Origin: Actinomycetes bacterium
GTDB taxonomy: Bacteria; Actinomycetota; Acidimicrobiia; Acidimicrobiales; Microtrichaceae
Direction of reading: 5' to 3'
Assembly: GCA_029782335.1 (NCBI GenBank)
Contig: JAKOVA010000287.1
Span: 1 to 55,405, forward strand
Length of the DNA stretch: 55,405 nucleotides
Part shown: piece after piece, positions 32,241 to 41,384 of the stretch
Position numbering within the stretch: position 1 is the stretch's first letter
Layout of the letters: each line of letters starts with the position of its first letter
Notes under the pieces: generated by a model
The model's input: only the letters and a program-made list of their open reading frames with translations
Told to the model about the DNA's origin: nothing
Database searches by the model: none
Made by a program: the position numbers and the translations under genes

Positions 32241-33908
32241 TCAGCGGATCATCCGCCCCGGTCGGGCGTCGAGACCCTCGACATCGGGCGCGTCGTCAGC
32301 ACGGATCACCACACCGTTGACCAGCGTGTGGGTCATCCCGACCGGCGAGTCCGCCGTGAGCCGTTCGCCGTTCGCCGGAAAGTCCCGAATCCGGCGAAGC
32401 GGTCCGGGCGCCACCGTCTCGGGGTCGAAGACGGTGAGATCCGCCGCCATTCCAACCTCAATCCGCCCACGATCGGCCAAACCGAAGACAGCGGCCGGCT
32501 CGGCGGTCAACTTGTGCACCGCTCGCGCCAGCGGCATCACCGCCCGCTCGCGCACCCAGTTCCCCAACAGGTCGGTCGCGAAGCAGGCGTCGCAGAGTTG
32601 ACTCACGTGAGCGCCCGAATCCGCGAGGCCCAACAAGACTCCGTCACGGGGCAGGAGCCACGCGATCGCATCTGGGTCGTCGTTGGCGAGGACCGACCAG
32701 AAGCGGGTTTCGAGATCGTCGTCGAGTGACACGTCGAGCAGAACATCGAGCGGGCTACAGCCCCACTCCGATGCGAGCTCGAGCACCTTGCGACCCTCGA
32801 GCTCGGGTCTCGTGGGTGATTCGGCGACCGACAACGCGGGCCAGTTGAACGGCAGGAGACCACCTCGCTCGCCGGAGAGTTCCGCCCACGTCGACGCTCG
32901 CCACGCGACGTCCCGATACGCCGAGATGCGTTCCTCACGGGTCGAGCCCATGAGCGCTTGGAAGGACGGCCGCATGTTGAGCGTAAAGGGCTCTGCGAGG
33001 TTCATCTGGAAGACCAGCGGTCGACACGACACCTGGGGCCATACGTCGACGCCGCGCCGGCGCGCCGCGTCGTGCTCGGCGACGACCCGTTCGTGGTAGG
33101 GGAACCCGGCGACGGTGAGCAGTGCCGTCCAGGTGAAGGGGCGCCCAACCTCGAGTTGCAGATCGAACATCTCGTCGTTGGAGAGCTGACCGCCCGGCAG
33201 CAATGCCACCACGCCGCGTCCGGACGATCGCAGCGGTTCGAGCAGGTGGCGCAGCTCCACGAGGTCGGCCAGGCGCGACGGAACCGGTCGGCCTCCGTCG
33301 CCGTTGTGGGTCGGCGAGGAAGAGCTCGCAAAGCCGATCGCTCCGGCGTCGAGCGCTTCGGCGACGACCGCCTGCATCGCGTCGAGTTCATCGGCGGTGG
33401 CCGCTCGTTCATACGCCTCGTCGCCCATCACGTACATCCGAGTCGCGGTGTGCCCCACGTAGCAGCCGTAGTTCAGGGCGCTCCCCCGGCGGGCGACCGC
33501 GTCGAGGTACTGCGGAAAGGTCTCGAACTCGTCCCACGGCACGCCACTGCGGAGCGTGTCGATGCTCATGTCCTCGACGTGTTGGAGGGTCCGTGCGAGC
33601 AGTTCGACACCCTCGGGGCGAACGGGAGCGATTGAAAACCCGCAGTTGCCGGCGACCACCGTGGTCACGCCGTGGAACGCACTCGGGGTCAGGTGGGGAT
33701 CCCAGAACACCTGCGCGTCGTAGTGGGTGTGGATGTCGATGAAGCCGGGCGCGACGACCTGCTCCGACGCGTCGAGCATCCGACGACCGCGCAGGCCCTC
33801 CCCGATCTCGGTGATGACGCCGTCGCTCACCGCAACATCGGCGCGGTACCCGGGTGAACCCGTCCCGTCGACAACGGTCCCCCCGGTGATGACGACATCC
33901 GCAGTCAT
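32241..33908 (-). CDS. N-acyl-D-amino-acid deacylase-like amidohydrolase
   Basis: 555 residues. Amidohydrolase motif APGFIDIHTHYDAQVFWDP (His-x-His metal ligands), VAGNCGFSIAP with the Cys that bridges metal in D-aminoacylases, metal Asp in LGLADSGAHVSQL, and the C-terminal beta-sandwich DLTVFDPETVAPGP. The length fits D-aminoacylase/dihydroorotase-like COG3653 proteins, which hydrolyse N-acyl-D-amino acids or related amides; substrate is uncertain. Convergent with the lipoprotein, 10 nt gap. A TAGCGT box lies 6 nt before the ATG. Confidence 0.85.
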   Translation of the reverse strand: MTADVVITGGTVVDGTGSPGYRADVAVSDGVITEIGEGLRGRRMLDASEQVVAPGFIDIHTHYDAQVFWDPHLTPSAFHGVTTVVAGNCGFSIAPVRPEGVELLARTLQHVEDMSIDTLRSGVPWDEFETFPQYLDAVARRGSALNYGCYVGHTATRMYVMGDEAYERAATADELDAMQAVVAEALDAGAIGFASSSSPTHNGDGGRPVPSRLADLVELRHLLEPLRSSGRGVVALLPGGQLSNDEMFDLQLEVGRPFTWTALLTVAGFPYHERVVAEHDAARRRGVDVWPQVSCRPLVFQMNLAEPFTLNMRPSFQALMGSTREERISAYRDVAWRASTWAELSGERGGLLPFNWPALSVAESPTRPELEGRKVLELASEWGCSPLDVLLDVSLDDDLETRFWSVLANDDPDAIAWLLPRDGVLLGLADSGAHVSQLCDACFATDLLGNWVRERAVMPLARAVHKLTAEPAAVFGLADRGRIEVGMAADLTVFDPETVAPGPLRRIRDFPANGERLTADSPVGMTHTLVNGVVIRADDAPDVEGLDARPGRMIR

Positions 33909-33914
33909 GTGTCG

Positions 33915-33920
33915 ACGCTA
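33915..33920 (-). promoter_or_regulatory. Candidate -10 box of the amidohydrolase gene
   Basis: TAGCGT on the minus strand, 6 nt before the ATG at 33908. Confidence 0.45.
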
Positions 33921-33933
33921 CCCGCCGCCGCGT

Positions 33934-35148
33934 TCAGTCGATGCGCCGTACCGTGAACCCGGCATCGCCCATGAGGTCGAGCACCTCGCCCTGATGCGCG
34001 GCGTCGCGGGTCTCGACGGTCAACTCGACCTCCACCGCTCCGACCGGCAGCCGCCGACCCGACCGGTGGTGTTCGACGTCGATCACGTTCAGCCCGAGCC
34101 GTGCCACCTCAGCGGAAAGGCGTGCGAGCGATCCGGGCCGATCGTCCATCACGATCCGCATCGAGAGGTAGCGACCGGCGACCGACATGCCGTGTTCGAT
34201 CAGACGGCTCAACAACAGTGGGTCGATGTTGCCACCGCCGAGCACGACCGCCGTCGGCCCCTCCGCGAGGCCCTCGACCTGTCCCAGTGCCGCCAACGGT
34301 GCGGCGCCCGCGGGCTCGACGACCGCCTTCATCCGCTCCACCAGCAGCAGCATCGCTTCGGAGATCTCAGCGTCTGACACCGCGACGACATCATCGACGA
34401 AGTCGCGGACCAACTCGTAGGTGAGCTGGGAGGGGGCACCCACCGCGATGCCGTCCGCAAGGGTTTGCGGTCGCACCGTCCGTGGCTCACCGCCGCGGAG
34501 CGACTCCCGCATCGACGACGCCCCCTCGGCCGTCACACCGACGACACGAACCTCCGGCCGCCATCCCTTGATCGCCGCAGCAACGCCGCCGCAGAGCCCA
34601 CCTCCGCCGATCGCGACCACGACGTTCGCGACGTCCGGAACCTCCTCGAGCAGTTCGAGACCAATGGTCGCCTGTCCACGCACCACGTCGGGATGATCGA
34701 AGGGCGGCACGAATACGGCGCCGAGAGCCTCCGCGTGTCGACGCGCCGCCTCGATGCACTCGTCGACCGTGTCGCCGCCGAGGCGGACATCGGCGCCGTA
34801 GGTGCGGGTGGCCTGCACCTTGGGGAGCGACGCGCCGGATGGCATGAAGATCGTCGCGTGCTGGTCGAGCAGGGCCGCGGCGAGGGCGACGCCCTGCGCG
34901 TGATTGCCGGCCGACGCGGCGACCACCGACGCCCCGGCGCCGAGGGAGGACTGCATGAGATAGGCGCCGCGGATCTTGAACGAGCCGGTCCGCTGGCGGT
35001 GCTCGCCTTTCAGCCAGACCTCGTGTCCGTAGTGGCGGCTGAGCGAGTCGGATCGTTGTGCCGGCGTTGCCCGGATCACCCCACGGAGGATCGCCCGCGA
35101 CGATTCGATCCGATCGTGGTCGAGCCCGAGCGCCGCGAGATCACTCAC
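33934..35148 (-). CDS. ilvA: Threonine ammonia-lyase with C-terminal ACT domain
   Basis: 404 residues. PLP lysine Lys58 in QRTGSFKIRGAY, the substrate loop ASAGNHAQG, the PLP-phosphate loop GGGGLCGG and late VLGGGNIDP. The last 80 residues form one ACT domain (RIVMDDRPGSLARLSAEVARLGLNVIDVEHHRSG). This short, single-ACT form is the TIGR01127 type that serves biosynthetic or catabolic threonine deamination to 2-oxobutyrate. The usual LKxENxQ is LKGEHRQ here. It overlaps the PCD gene by 8 nt. Confidence 0.92.
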   Translation of the reverse strand: MSDLAALGLDHDRIESSRAILRGVIRATPAQRSDSLSRHYGHEVWLKGEHRQRTGSFKIRGAYLMQSSLGAGASVVAASAGNHAQGVALAAALLDQHATIFMPSGASLPKVQATRTYGADVRLGGDTVDECIEAARRHAEALGAVFVPPFDHPDVVRGQATIGLELLEEVPDVANVVVAIGGGGLCGGVAAAIKGWRPEVRVVGVTAEGASSMRESLRGGEPRTVRPQTLADGIAVGAPSQLTYELVRDFVDDVVAVSDAEISEAMLLLVERMKAVVEPAGAAPLAALGQVEGLAEGPTAVVLGGGNIDPLLLSRLIEHGMSVAGRYLSMRIVMDDRPGSLARLSAEVARLGLNVIDVEHHRSGRRLPVGAVEVELTVETRDAAHQGEVLDLMGDAGFTVRRID

Positions 35149-35416
35149 TGAGCAGCCGGTTCATCCGGTTGGCGAGGTCCACGTCACGTTCGGTCACCTC
35201 GCCGACGTCGTGGGACGAGAGCGAAACGGTGACCGTGTTCCACGAGTTCGACCAGTCGGGGTGATGACCCACCGCCTCAGCCAGCAACGCGACCTGCGTC
35301 ATGAATCCGAACGCGGCGACAAAGTCGGGAAAGGTGAACACACGGTGCAGCGCCTGGTCGCGACGCTCCCACCCCGCTGGCGTCTCCAACCGTTCAGAGT
35401 CCGGTTCATCGCTCAT
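35141..35416 (-). CDS. Pterin-4-alpha-carbinolamine dehydratase
   Basis: 91 residues. RVFTFPDFVAAFGFMTQVALLAEAVGHHPDWSNSWNTVTVSLSSHDVGEVTERDVDLA contains the family's HHPDW-x5-V-x6-H core (VGHHPDW and SSHD). It recycles 4a-hydroxy-tetrahydropterin; no aromatic hydroxylase is in the window, so its role here may be in molybdopterin or another pterin context. The stop lies inside the start of the threonine ammonia-lyase gene, which suggests translational coupling. Confidence 0.9.
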   Translation of the reverse strand: MSDEPDSERLETPAGWERRDQALHRVFTFPDFVAAFGFMTQVALLAEAVGHHPDWSNSWNTVTVSLSSHDVGEVTERDVDLANRMNRLLSE

Positions 35417-35550
35417 TCGGAACTCATTCGTGACTCGCAGTCTCTTCTGGTGACATCAGGTTCATCGCCCACTCTCTCACGCGTCGCCCACGGTGAACCG
35501 CTCGCAGACACGTGGCAGGGGAGCGCCCAACGGTGTGCCAACCTGGCCGG

Positions 35551-36429
35551 ATGCCCACGCCAGGAGAAGCCGAGATCCGTGTTGTCGAGGTTGCCGGCTC
35601 TGACGGCCTTGCGCTGATCGCCGACGCGGCGGGTGATCCGTCGGCTCCGCCGGTCGTCCTCTTCCACGGCGGCGGGCAGACGCGGCATGCGTGGGGCACG
35701 ACCGTGGCGACGCTCAGCGCTCATTGGAACGTGCTGTCGGTCGACCTTCGGGGTCACGGAGACAGCCCGTGGGCTCCCGACGGCGACTACACGATCGAGG
35801 CGTTCGCCCGCGACGTTCACGCGGTCGCCACCTCGTTCGCGCAACCACCCGTGCTCGTCGGTGCGTCCCTCGGTGGGCTGTCGTCGCTGATCGCGATAGC
35901 CGACTACCCGAACGACGTGGTTGCTCGGGCGCTGGTGCTCGTCGACGTCGCACCGCGCATCGAGGCGGCCGGAGTCGCGCGCATCGGCGAGTTCATGACC
36001 GCTCATCTCGACGGTTTCGAGTCCCTCGAGGAGGTCGCGGACGTCATCCACGCGTACAACCCCCATCGCCCTCGCCCCAAAGACCTCTCGGGGTTGACCA
36101 AGAACCTCCGCCAACGCGCGGACGGTCGCTGGGTGTGGCACTGGGATCCACGGTTCGTGAGCGGGAAGTTCGGCTCACCCGACGAGACCCGAACCGCCAA
36201 CATGACCGACGGCAACCGCCTGGCCGACGCGGCGCGGACATTGCGGATCCCCACGCTGTTGGTCCGGGGCCGGATGAGCGATCTGCTCTCGGAGGAAGGC
36301 GCCCAGGAGTTGTTGGAGTTGGTGCCCCACGCACGGCTCGCGGACGTCGCCGGTGCCGGCCACATGGTGGCGGGCGACCGCAACGACGTGTTCAACGGGG
36401 CGATCCTCGAGTTCCTCGATTCCCTCTGA
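35551..36429 (+). CDS. Alpha/beta hydrolase
   Basis: 292 residues. VVLFHGGGQTRHAWG (oxyanion), VDLRGHGDSPWAPDGDY, nucleophile elbow VGASLGG with Ser, Asp region LLVRGRMSDLLSEEG and His in VAGAGHMVAGDRND. Full triad. The sequence resembles peroxidase-like or esterase alpha/beta hydrolases; substrate unknown. Its 3' end overlaps the convergent EVE-domain gene by 38 nt. Confidence 0.85.
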   Translation: MPTPGEAEIRVVEVAGSDGLALIADAAGDPSAPPVVLFHGGGQTRHAWGTTVATLSAHWNVLSVDLRGHGDSPWAPDGDYTIEAFARDVHAVATSFAQPPVLVGASLGGLSSLIAIADYPNDVVARALVLVDVAPRIEAAGVARIGEFMTAHLDGFESLEEVADVIHAYNPHRPRPKDLSGLTKNLRQRADGRWVWHWDPRFVSGKFGSPDETRTANMTDGNRLADAARTLRIPTLLVRGRMSDLLSEEGAQELLELVPHARLADVAGAGHMVAGDRNDVFNGAILEFLDSL

Positions 36430-36913
36430 GCCGATCGAGAATCGCCGCCCACTCCCCCGGACGCAGTGCGACGGGGCTCCCCATTCTCGGGCGGCGGATG
36501 ATCTCGGCTTCGGCGAAGCGCGGGTCTTCACGCAACGCCACCCGAGCAACCGGCTCGGCCAGCACCCCCAAGGCGAGTTCCACATAGGGACGGACCTGCC
36601 GCTGAGCGGCGTGATCCCGCCAGAGGAGGTCGTCGGGGTCCCCGATGTCGTCGAACGCCTCGCCGAGTACCTCCCCCGTCGCCCACACACCTGGCGTGTA
36701 GGGCGCATTGGCTGGACCGGTCACCCAGAGCACCGCTGGATGGCCGGCACGCACGAGGCCGACCCGGTACGACGGCGCCATCCGCCACGAGTCCACCTCC
36801 GCGCCGCTGCGGAGGAACGTCAGGACATCCCAGACCGCCGGGTTCGCTTTGAACAACCAGGCACCGACCGGCGTTCCGTCACGCAGCCGAGCGATCGTCG
36901 GCGGGTCGCTCAC
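36392..36913 (-). CDS. EVE-domain (PUA-like) protein
   Basis: 173 residues. GAWLFKANPAVWDVLTFLRSGAEVDSWRMAPSYRVGLVRAGHPAVLWVTGPANAPYTPGVWATGEVLG has the EVE arrangement: WLFK-NP-W at the start and the GVWATGEV strand later. EVE domains bind modified bases in DNA or RNA and occur in restriction, toxin or RNA-modification settings. No restriction gene adjoins it. The GTG start overlaps the upstream stop (GTGA), preferred over an ATG at 36937 inside the upstream gene. Confidence 0.72.
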   Translation of the reverse strand: MSDPPTIARLRDGTPVGAWLFKANPAVWDVLTFLRSGAEVDSWRMAPSYRVGLVRAGHPAVLWVTGPANAPYTPGVWATGEVLGEAFDDIGDPDDLLWRDHAAQRQVRPYVELALGVLAEPVARVALREDPRFAEAEIIRRPRMGSPVALRPGEWAAILDRLRGNRGTRGSPR

Positions 36914-37284
36914 CGTCGCCGGAAGAAACGGCGCCACCCCGACTCGCCGCCGTCGCCGGCGCTGGGATGGCGGCGCATCGAACGCTTGGTTTCGTCGACC
37001 TCCGCGCGGGTGCGGTCCGCGACGGCGTTCACGATGTCCTCCGCCTCGTCGAGCAGCGCAGCGATCGACGGGTCACGTGCCGAGACGCTCGCCGGCTCGT
37101 CAGGCGTCGGCGGAGTGATGAGCGTGCCGTGTTGCCAGTTCACGTCGGCAAGCCGCGGGGTGTACGCCGGACAGTCGTCGGGACAGCGCCACGGCGCCTC
37201 GGGAGCGAGGTCGAGATCGCACTTCCGAACGGTCTCGCCGTTGGGGTAGGTGCGGCTCTCGAAGTACTTGCAACTCTCCCGCAT
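36910..37284 (-). CDS. Small protein with four conserved-looking cysteines
   Basis: 124 residues. The N-terminal 40 residues carry Cys5, Cys22, Cys34 and Cys38 (MRESCKYFESRTY, VRKCDLDL, WRCPDDCPAY), spacing x16-x11-x3, fit for a metal or Fe-S site. The C-terminal half is a charged helix (IAALLDEAEDIVNAVADRTRAEVDETKRSM) ending in Arg-rich RRFFRRR. I do not recognise a named family. GTG 37290 (two codons earlier, with a CACAAT box 6 nt before it) is an alternative start. Coupled by GTGA to the EVE gene, which suggests a shared nucleic-acid role. Confidence 0.65.
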   Translation of the reverse strand: MRESCKYFESRTYPNGETVRKCDLDLAPEAPWRCPDDCPAYTPRLADVNWQHGTLITPPTPDEPASVSARDPSIAALLDEAEDIVNAVADRTRAEVDETKRSMRRHPSAGDGGESGWRRFFRRR

Positions 37285-37389
37285 GGGCACCGGACCATTG
37301 TGACCGATCCTCGTCACCTCTCGACCGCGCGGGCGACCCGGAACGTCACCGGGCCCCGCGCGTCTCCCCCAGCGAGGCGAACCGTCCGT

Positions 37390-38268
37390 TCAGCCCAGCG
37401 CCGCGATCGCCTCGGCCATGTCGATGGCACGCCGGGCGTTCGCAACGTGGAGGTTCTCGATCATCTTGCCGTCGAGTTGGATCACGCCCTTGCCGGCCGC
37501 GATGCCCTCCTCGAAGGCCTCGATCACACGACGGGCGTGGTCGACCTCCTCGGCGGAGGGGGCGAACGCCTCGTTTGCCGCGTCGAGCTGCGAGGGATGG
37601 ATCAGGGTCTTGCCGTCGAAGCCCATCTCGGCGCCCTGGCGGCACTCCGCGGCGAACCCGTCGGGGTCGCGGATGTCGTTGAACACCCCGTCGAGGATCA
37701 CCTTTCCGGCGTACCTCGCAGCGTTCACGCACTTGGACAGGCCCCACAACAGCGGGTGACGACCCGGAACGAGCGCGGCGTGCAGTTCGCGTGCGAGATC
37801 GTTGGTGCCCATCACCAGCACCGCGAGGCGCTCCGAGCAGGTGGCGATGTCCACGGCGTGGACCATCGCCGAGGGAGTCTCCAACATCGCCCAGATCCGG
37901 GTGTGATCCGGTGCCCCGAAGCTGTCCATCATCGCCTCGACCCGCTCGACGTTCTCCACGGAGCTGACCTTCGGCACGACGATGCCCGACGGTCCCGCCT
38001 CACACGCGGATCGAAGGTCATCGACGAACCACTCGGTTTCGAGCGAGTTCACACGGATGGTGAGCTCACGATTGCCGTACGCCCCGGACGTCGCCGCGGC
38101 GGCGACCTTCGCTCGCGCTTCGATCTTCATGTCGGGCGCAACGCTGTCTTCGGTGTCGAAGATGATCGCGTCCGCAGGGAGGGTCTTCGCCTTCTCCAGC
38201 GCTTTGTCGTTGGCGCCCGGCATGTACAGCACGGAGCGTCGCGGTCGGTAGGTCTCGATGTCTGCCAT
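37390..38268 (-). CDS. CitE-like CoA-ester lyase (HpcH/HpaI aldolase superfamily)
   Basis: 292 residues. RRSVLYMPGANDKALEKAKTLPADAIIFDTEDSVAPDMK start, Mg-binding Glu in MLETPSAMVHAVDIA, and C-terminal GKTLIHPSQLDAANEAFAPS. Proteins of this size (Mtb Rv2498c, Mcl2) cleave citramalyl-, malyl- or HMG-type CoA esters or act as malyl-CoA thioesterase; sequence alone does not decide. GGAGAG Shine-Dalgarno. It follows the larger lyase by 13 nt on the same strand. Confidence 0.85.
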   Translation of the reverse strand: MADIETYRPRRSVLYMPGANDKALEKAKTLPADAIIFDTEDSVAPDMKIEARAKVAAAATSGAYGNRELTIRVNSLETEWFVDDLRSACEAGPSGIVVPKVSSVENVERVEAMMDSFGAPDHTRIWAMLETPSAMVHAVDIATCSERLAVLVMGTNDLARELHAALVPGRHPLLWGLSKCVNAARYAGKVILDGVFNDIRDPDGFAAECRQGAEMGFDGKTLIHPSQLDAANEAFAPSAEEVDHARRVIEAFEEGIAAGKGVIQLDGKMIENLHVANARRAIDMAEAIAALG

Positions 38269-38281
38269 GTCGATCTCTCCT

Positions 38282-39343
38282 TCAGAACCCGTAGCGCTCG
38301 GCGAGCTCGGGGTCACGCGCGGCGAGCATCTTGGCCAGGTTGACCATCACGTGACACTGCTTGACCGACGCGTCGTCCTCCATCTTCCCGTCGATCATCA
38401 CCGCCCCGTGTCCGTCACCCATCTCCTCGATGACGTGCAACGCGTGGGCGACATCCGCCGGGTCGGGTGAGAAGACCTTCTTGGCGATGTCGATCTGCAC
38501 CGGGTGCAGGCTCCACGCACCGACACAGCCCAACAGGAAGGCGTTGCGGAACTGGTCTTCGCAGGCGACCGTGTCGCGGATGTCGCCGAAGGGTCCGTAG
38601 AAGGGAAGGATCCCCGCCGCTGCGCACGCGTCGACCATGCGGGAGATCGTGTAGTGCCACAGGTCTTGCTGGTACGCGGGACGCTCGCCGGTGATGTCGG
38701 GGCCGTCCGCGGTCTCCGTCGGGTCCTGACGGACGAGATAGCCGGGGTGGCCGCCACCGACGCGGGTCGTCTTCATCCGACGGTTCGCGGCGAGATCCGC
38801 CGGGCCGAGCGACAGACCCTGCATCCGGGGACTCGCGTTGCAGATCTCCTCGATGTTGTTGACGCCACGCGCGGTTTCGAGGATCGCGTGGATCATGAGC
38901 GGCTTGCGGAGCCCGGCGCGGGCCTCGAGCTGTGCGAGGAGGCGGTCGACGTAGTGGATGTCCTCGGCGCCCTCGACCTTGGGGATCATGATGACGTCGA
39001 TGCGATCACCGACCTCGGTGACGAGGGTGATCAGGTCGTCGAGGACCCACGGCGAGTCGAGGCTGTTGACCCGGGTCCACAGCTGCGTGTCGCCACGGTC
39101 GAGTTCACGGGCGACCCGCACCATGCCGGCGCGGGCGGCCTCCTTCGACTCGGTCGGGATGGCGTCCTCGAGGTTGCCGAGCAGGATGTCGGTCTTCGGC
39201 GCAATGTCGGGGAGCTTCGCGGTGACCTTGTCGAGGTGCGGCGGGAAGAAGTGAATCATCCGCGACGGCAGCACCGGAATCTCGCGAAGGGGTTCGGGTG
39301 CGCCGGCGGCGAGCGGTCGGAAGAAGTCCTTGGGGCTACGCAT
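38282..39343 (-). CDS. mcl: Malyl-CoA/beta-methylmalyl-CoA lyase, Chloroflexus type
   Basis: 353 residues. From the start ([20 protein letters not shown]) through [62 protein letters not shown]-like, [11 protein letters not shown] and [10 protein letters not shown] to [20 protein letters not shown] the sequence follows the Chloroflexus aurantiacus Mcl of the 3-hydroxypropionate bicycle very closely. It cleaves methylmalyl-CoA to glyoxylate and propionyl-CoA, or malyl-CoA to glyoxylate and acetyl-CoA. Leaderless TACCGT box 7 nt upstream. With citE downstream, and mch/mcd 9 kb away, an ethylmalonyl-CoA-type role is likely. Confidence 0.87.
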   Translation of the reverse strand: MRSPKDFFRPLAAGAPEPLREIPVLPSRMIHFFPPHLDKVTAKLPDIAPKTDILLGNLEDAIPTESKEAARAGMVRVARELDRGDTQLWTRVNSLDSPWVLDDLITLVTEVGDRIDVIMIPKVEGAEDIHYVDRLLAQLEARAGLRKPLMIHAILETARGVNNIEEICNASPRMQGLSLGPADLAANRRMKTTRVGGGHPGYLVRQDPTETADGPDITGERPAYQQDLWHYTISRMVDACAAAGILPFYGPFGDIRDTVACEDQFRNAFLLGCVGAWSLHPVQIDIAKKVFSPDPADVAHALHVIEEMGDGHGAVMIDGKMEDDASVKQCHVMVNLAKMLAARDPELAERYGF

Positions 39344-39350
39344 GGCCCCG

Positions 39351-39356
39351 ACGGTA
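39351..39356 (-). promoter_or_regulatory. Candidate -10 box of mcl
   Basis: TACCGT on the minus strand, 7 nt before the ATG at 39343. Confidence 0.45.
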
Positions 39357-39360
39357 GGTC

Positions 39361-40308
39361 TCAGGCCGTGCCCTCCACCAACGGACCGTACGTGTCGGGC
39401 CGGCGGGTCGTGTCGAAGGGGAACAGGTCGAGCCAGTCGCGGCGCTGATCAAGGTCGAGATCGGCCACCAACACCGTGGGCCGATCCCGTGAGGCCTCGA
39501 CGAGCACCCGGCCGTAGGGGTCCGAGATGAAGCTCGACCCGTAGAACGTCACCGCTGTGTCGGCGAGTTGCTCGGTGCCGATCCGGTTCGGCACCACCAT
39601 GAACGTTCCCGCTGTGATTCCGTTCGCGACGATCACCTGACGCCACAGCGGCATGGTGTCGAACTCGGGGTGGTCGGGCTCCGATCCGATCGCGGTCGGG
39701 TACACCAGGACCTCCGCTCCCGCCAGCGAGTAGGCCCGCGCCAACTCGGGGAACCACTCGTCCCAACACGTAGGGAACCCGAAGCGTCCGTCGCCCACCT
39801 CGACGACTGGATGCCCGGAGTCGCCGGGGGCGAAGTACCGGTCCTCGTAGTACCCGGCGGTGACCGGGATGTGGGTCTTGCGCGTCCGGGCAATCAACTC
39901 TCCCGAGGGTGCGACGCAGATCGCGGTGTTGTAGCCGAGCGGTGCAACCTCCGGCGCCGCCTCGTACAACGATGCGTGCACATACACGCCAAGGCGGCTG
40001 GCGAGCGACGTAGCGAAGCGATGCGTCGGCCCTCCGGGCAACGACTCAGGGTGAATGCCGACCGCGTCAGGCCCGCCGGCGACGATCGCGCAGTAAGCGA
40101 CGAGGGTCATCTCGGGCAGACACACCAACGTTGCGCCGTGGCGAACCGCGGTCTCCACCCCGTCGCTGAGCGAGGCGACGTGCTCGTCGGGATCGGCATG
40201 CCACCGGTCCTGCACGAGGCCGACCCGCAGCGGGGAGCGTCGCGCGGGATGGACCCGGGCCGGCGACGGCGGTACCCCGTCGGTGGCGATGACCTCGAAG
40301 TCGCTCAC
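39361..40308 (-). CDS. aguB: N-carbamoylputrescine amidase (nitrilase superfamily)
   Basis: 315 residues. Nitrilase triad visible as Glu66 (CLPEMTL), Lys144 (TRKTHIP) and Cys181 ([11 protein letters not shown]). The segments [21 protein letters not shown] and [21 protein letters not shown] are close to AguB enzymes, which turn N-carbamoylputrescine into putrescine, CO2 and ammonia. The first 25 residues are an extra tail not usual in AguB. The GTG start overlaps the agmatine deiminase stop (GTGA), pairing the two steps. Confidence 0.9.
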   Translation of the reverse strand: MSDFEVIATDGVPPSPARVHPARRSPLRVGLVQDRWHADPDEHVASLSDGVETAVRHGATLVCLPEMTLVAYCAIVAGGPDAVGIHPESLPGGPTHRFATSLASRLGVYVHASLYEAAPEVAPLGYNTAICVAPSGELIARTRKTHIPVTAGYYEDRYFAPGDSGHPVVEVGDGRFGFPTCWDEWFPELARAYSLAGAEVLVYPTAIGSEPDHPEFDTMPLWRQVIVANGITAGTFMVVPNRIGTEQLADTAVTFYGSSFISDPYGRVLVEASRDRPTVLVADLDLDQRRDWLDLFPFDTTRRPDTYGPLVEGTA

Positions 40309-41288
40309 GGCCGAATCACCTGCTGGGTGATGCAGTGGACGCCGCCACCGCCGTAGGCGAGCACCTCTCCGGGGAGTGGCACCACCACCCGGTCTCCGAA
40401 CGCCTCGCCGATCACGTCGAGCCAACGTGACGCGCCACCCGCAACGGTCGGCACCATCACGGCCCCGTTGCAGACGTAGAAGTTGACGTAGGGCACGGGC
40501 ACCGTCCGACCGCCGACGTGCGCATATGGCAGCGATGCGATCTCGGTGACCTCGATCCCCGACGTTTCGAGCCGACGTCGGCTCTCGCTGGCGATCGCCG
40601 CGTTGGGGTTGGTCGGATCGTCGCAGCCTTGAAGCAACACCCGCCCCGGGGCACTGAACGCGACCACGTTGTCGACGTGGCCGTCAGTCCCCTCGTCCTC
40701 GGCGATGCCGTCGGCGAGCCACACGACCACGTCCGCGCCCAGCGTCGCCGCCAGGCGCGCTTCGATGGCGTCACGGTCGAAGGTTGGGTTCCGGTTCGGG
40801 TTCAGCAGACAGCGCTCGGTGGTCACGAGCCGGCCCGTGCCGTCGACGGCGATCGACCCGCCCTCCAGAACGAAGTCGCGCTGATCGATGAGATCGATGC
40901 CGAGGCGGTCTGCCAGCTCCGCGGCGACCCGTTCGTCCGCGTCGTAGGGATCGAATGCTGCTCCCCACGCGTTGAACCCGAAGTCGAGCGCCACGCGTCC
41001 GCCGTGGTGGTTGCGGACGCAGATCGGACCCGAATCGCGGAGCCAGCTGTCGTCGATATCGATCGGAACGACCTCGACGTCGTCGCCACACGCTGCGGCG
41101 GCATGGTCGACGTCGCCGGGGTTTGCGACCATCAACACCGGCTCGAAGCGTGCGATCGCAGCAGCGACTGTGGCGTGCGCGCTGCGGGCGAGGCCGAGTT
41201 GCTCATGCCAGAGCGAACTCCGGCGGGTCTCGGTCGGCCACGCCATGAGCGTGCGTTCGTGGGGCTCCCACTCGGCGGGAAGCAGCAT
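40305..41288 (-). CDS. aguA: Agmatine deiminase
   Basis: 327 residues. PAEWEPHERTLMAWP start, DDSWLRDSGPICV, FVLEGGSIAVDGTG, GTDGHVDN with the catalytic His, and the nucleophile Cys319 near the end (GGGGVHCITQQ). It converts agmatine to N-carbamoylputrescine. The ATG at 41288 was preferred over a GTG one codon upstream because a TACGGT box lies exactly 6 nt before it. With aguB it makes putrescine; arginine decarboxylase is not in the window. Confidence 0.94.
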   Translation of the reverse strand: MLLPAEWEPHERTLMAWPTETRRSSLWHEQLGLARSAHATVAAAIARFEPVLMVANPGDVDHAAAACGDDVEVVPIDIDDSWLRDSGPICVRNHHGGRVALDFGFNAWGAAFDPYDADERVAAELADRLGIDLIDQRDFVLEGGSIAVDGTGRLVTTERCLLNPNRNPTFDRDAIEARLAATLGADVVVWLADGIAEDEGTDGHVDNVVAFSAPGRVLLQGCDDPTNPNAAIASESRRRLETSGIEVTEIASLPYAHVGGRTVPVPYVNFYVCNGAVMVPTVAGGASRWLDVIGEAFGDRVVVPLPGEVLAYGGGGVHCITQQVIRP

Positions 41289-41294
41289 CACCGG

Positions 41295-41300
41295 ACCGTA
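41295..41300 (-). promoter_or_regulatory. Candidate -10 box of aguA
   Basis: TACGGT on the minus strand, 6 nt before the ATG at 41288; helps decide the start. Confidence 0.45.
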
Positions 41301-41339
41301 CCCCCCTCGGCGCCGATCTGGGCGTCTGATGCTCGGAAC

Positions 41340-41378
41340 GCGTCACCGCGCCGCGTCACCGCGCCGCGTCACCGCGGC
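41340..41378. repeat. Three tandem copies of a 13-bp unit
   Basis: GCGTCACCGCGCC occurs three times head to tail (third copy with one change) in the 96-nt gap between aguA start and the carbonic anhydrase stop, upstream of the aguA promoter box. Confidence 0.8.
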
Positions 41379-41384
41379 GCCGGG

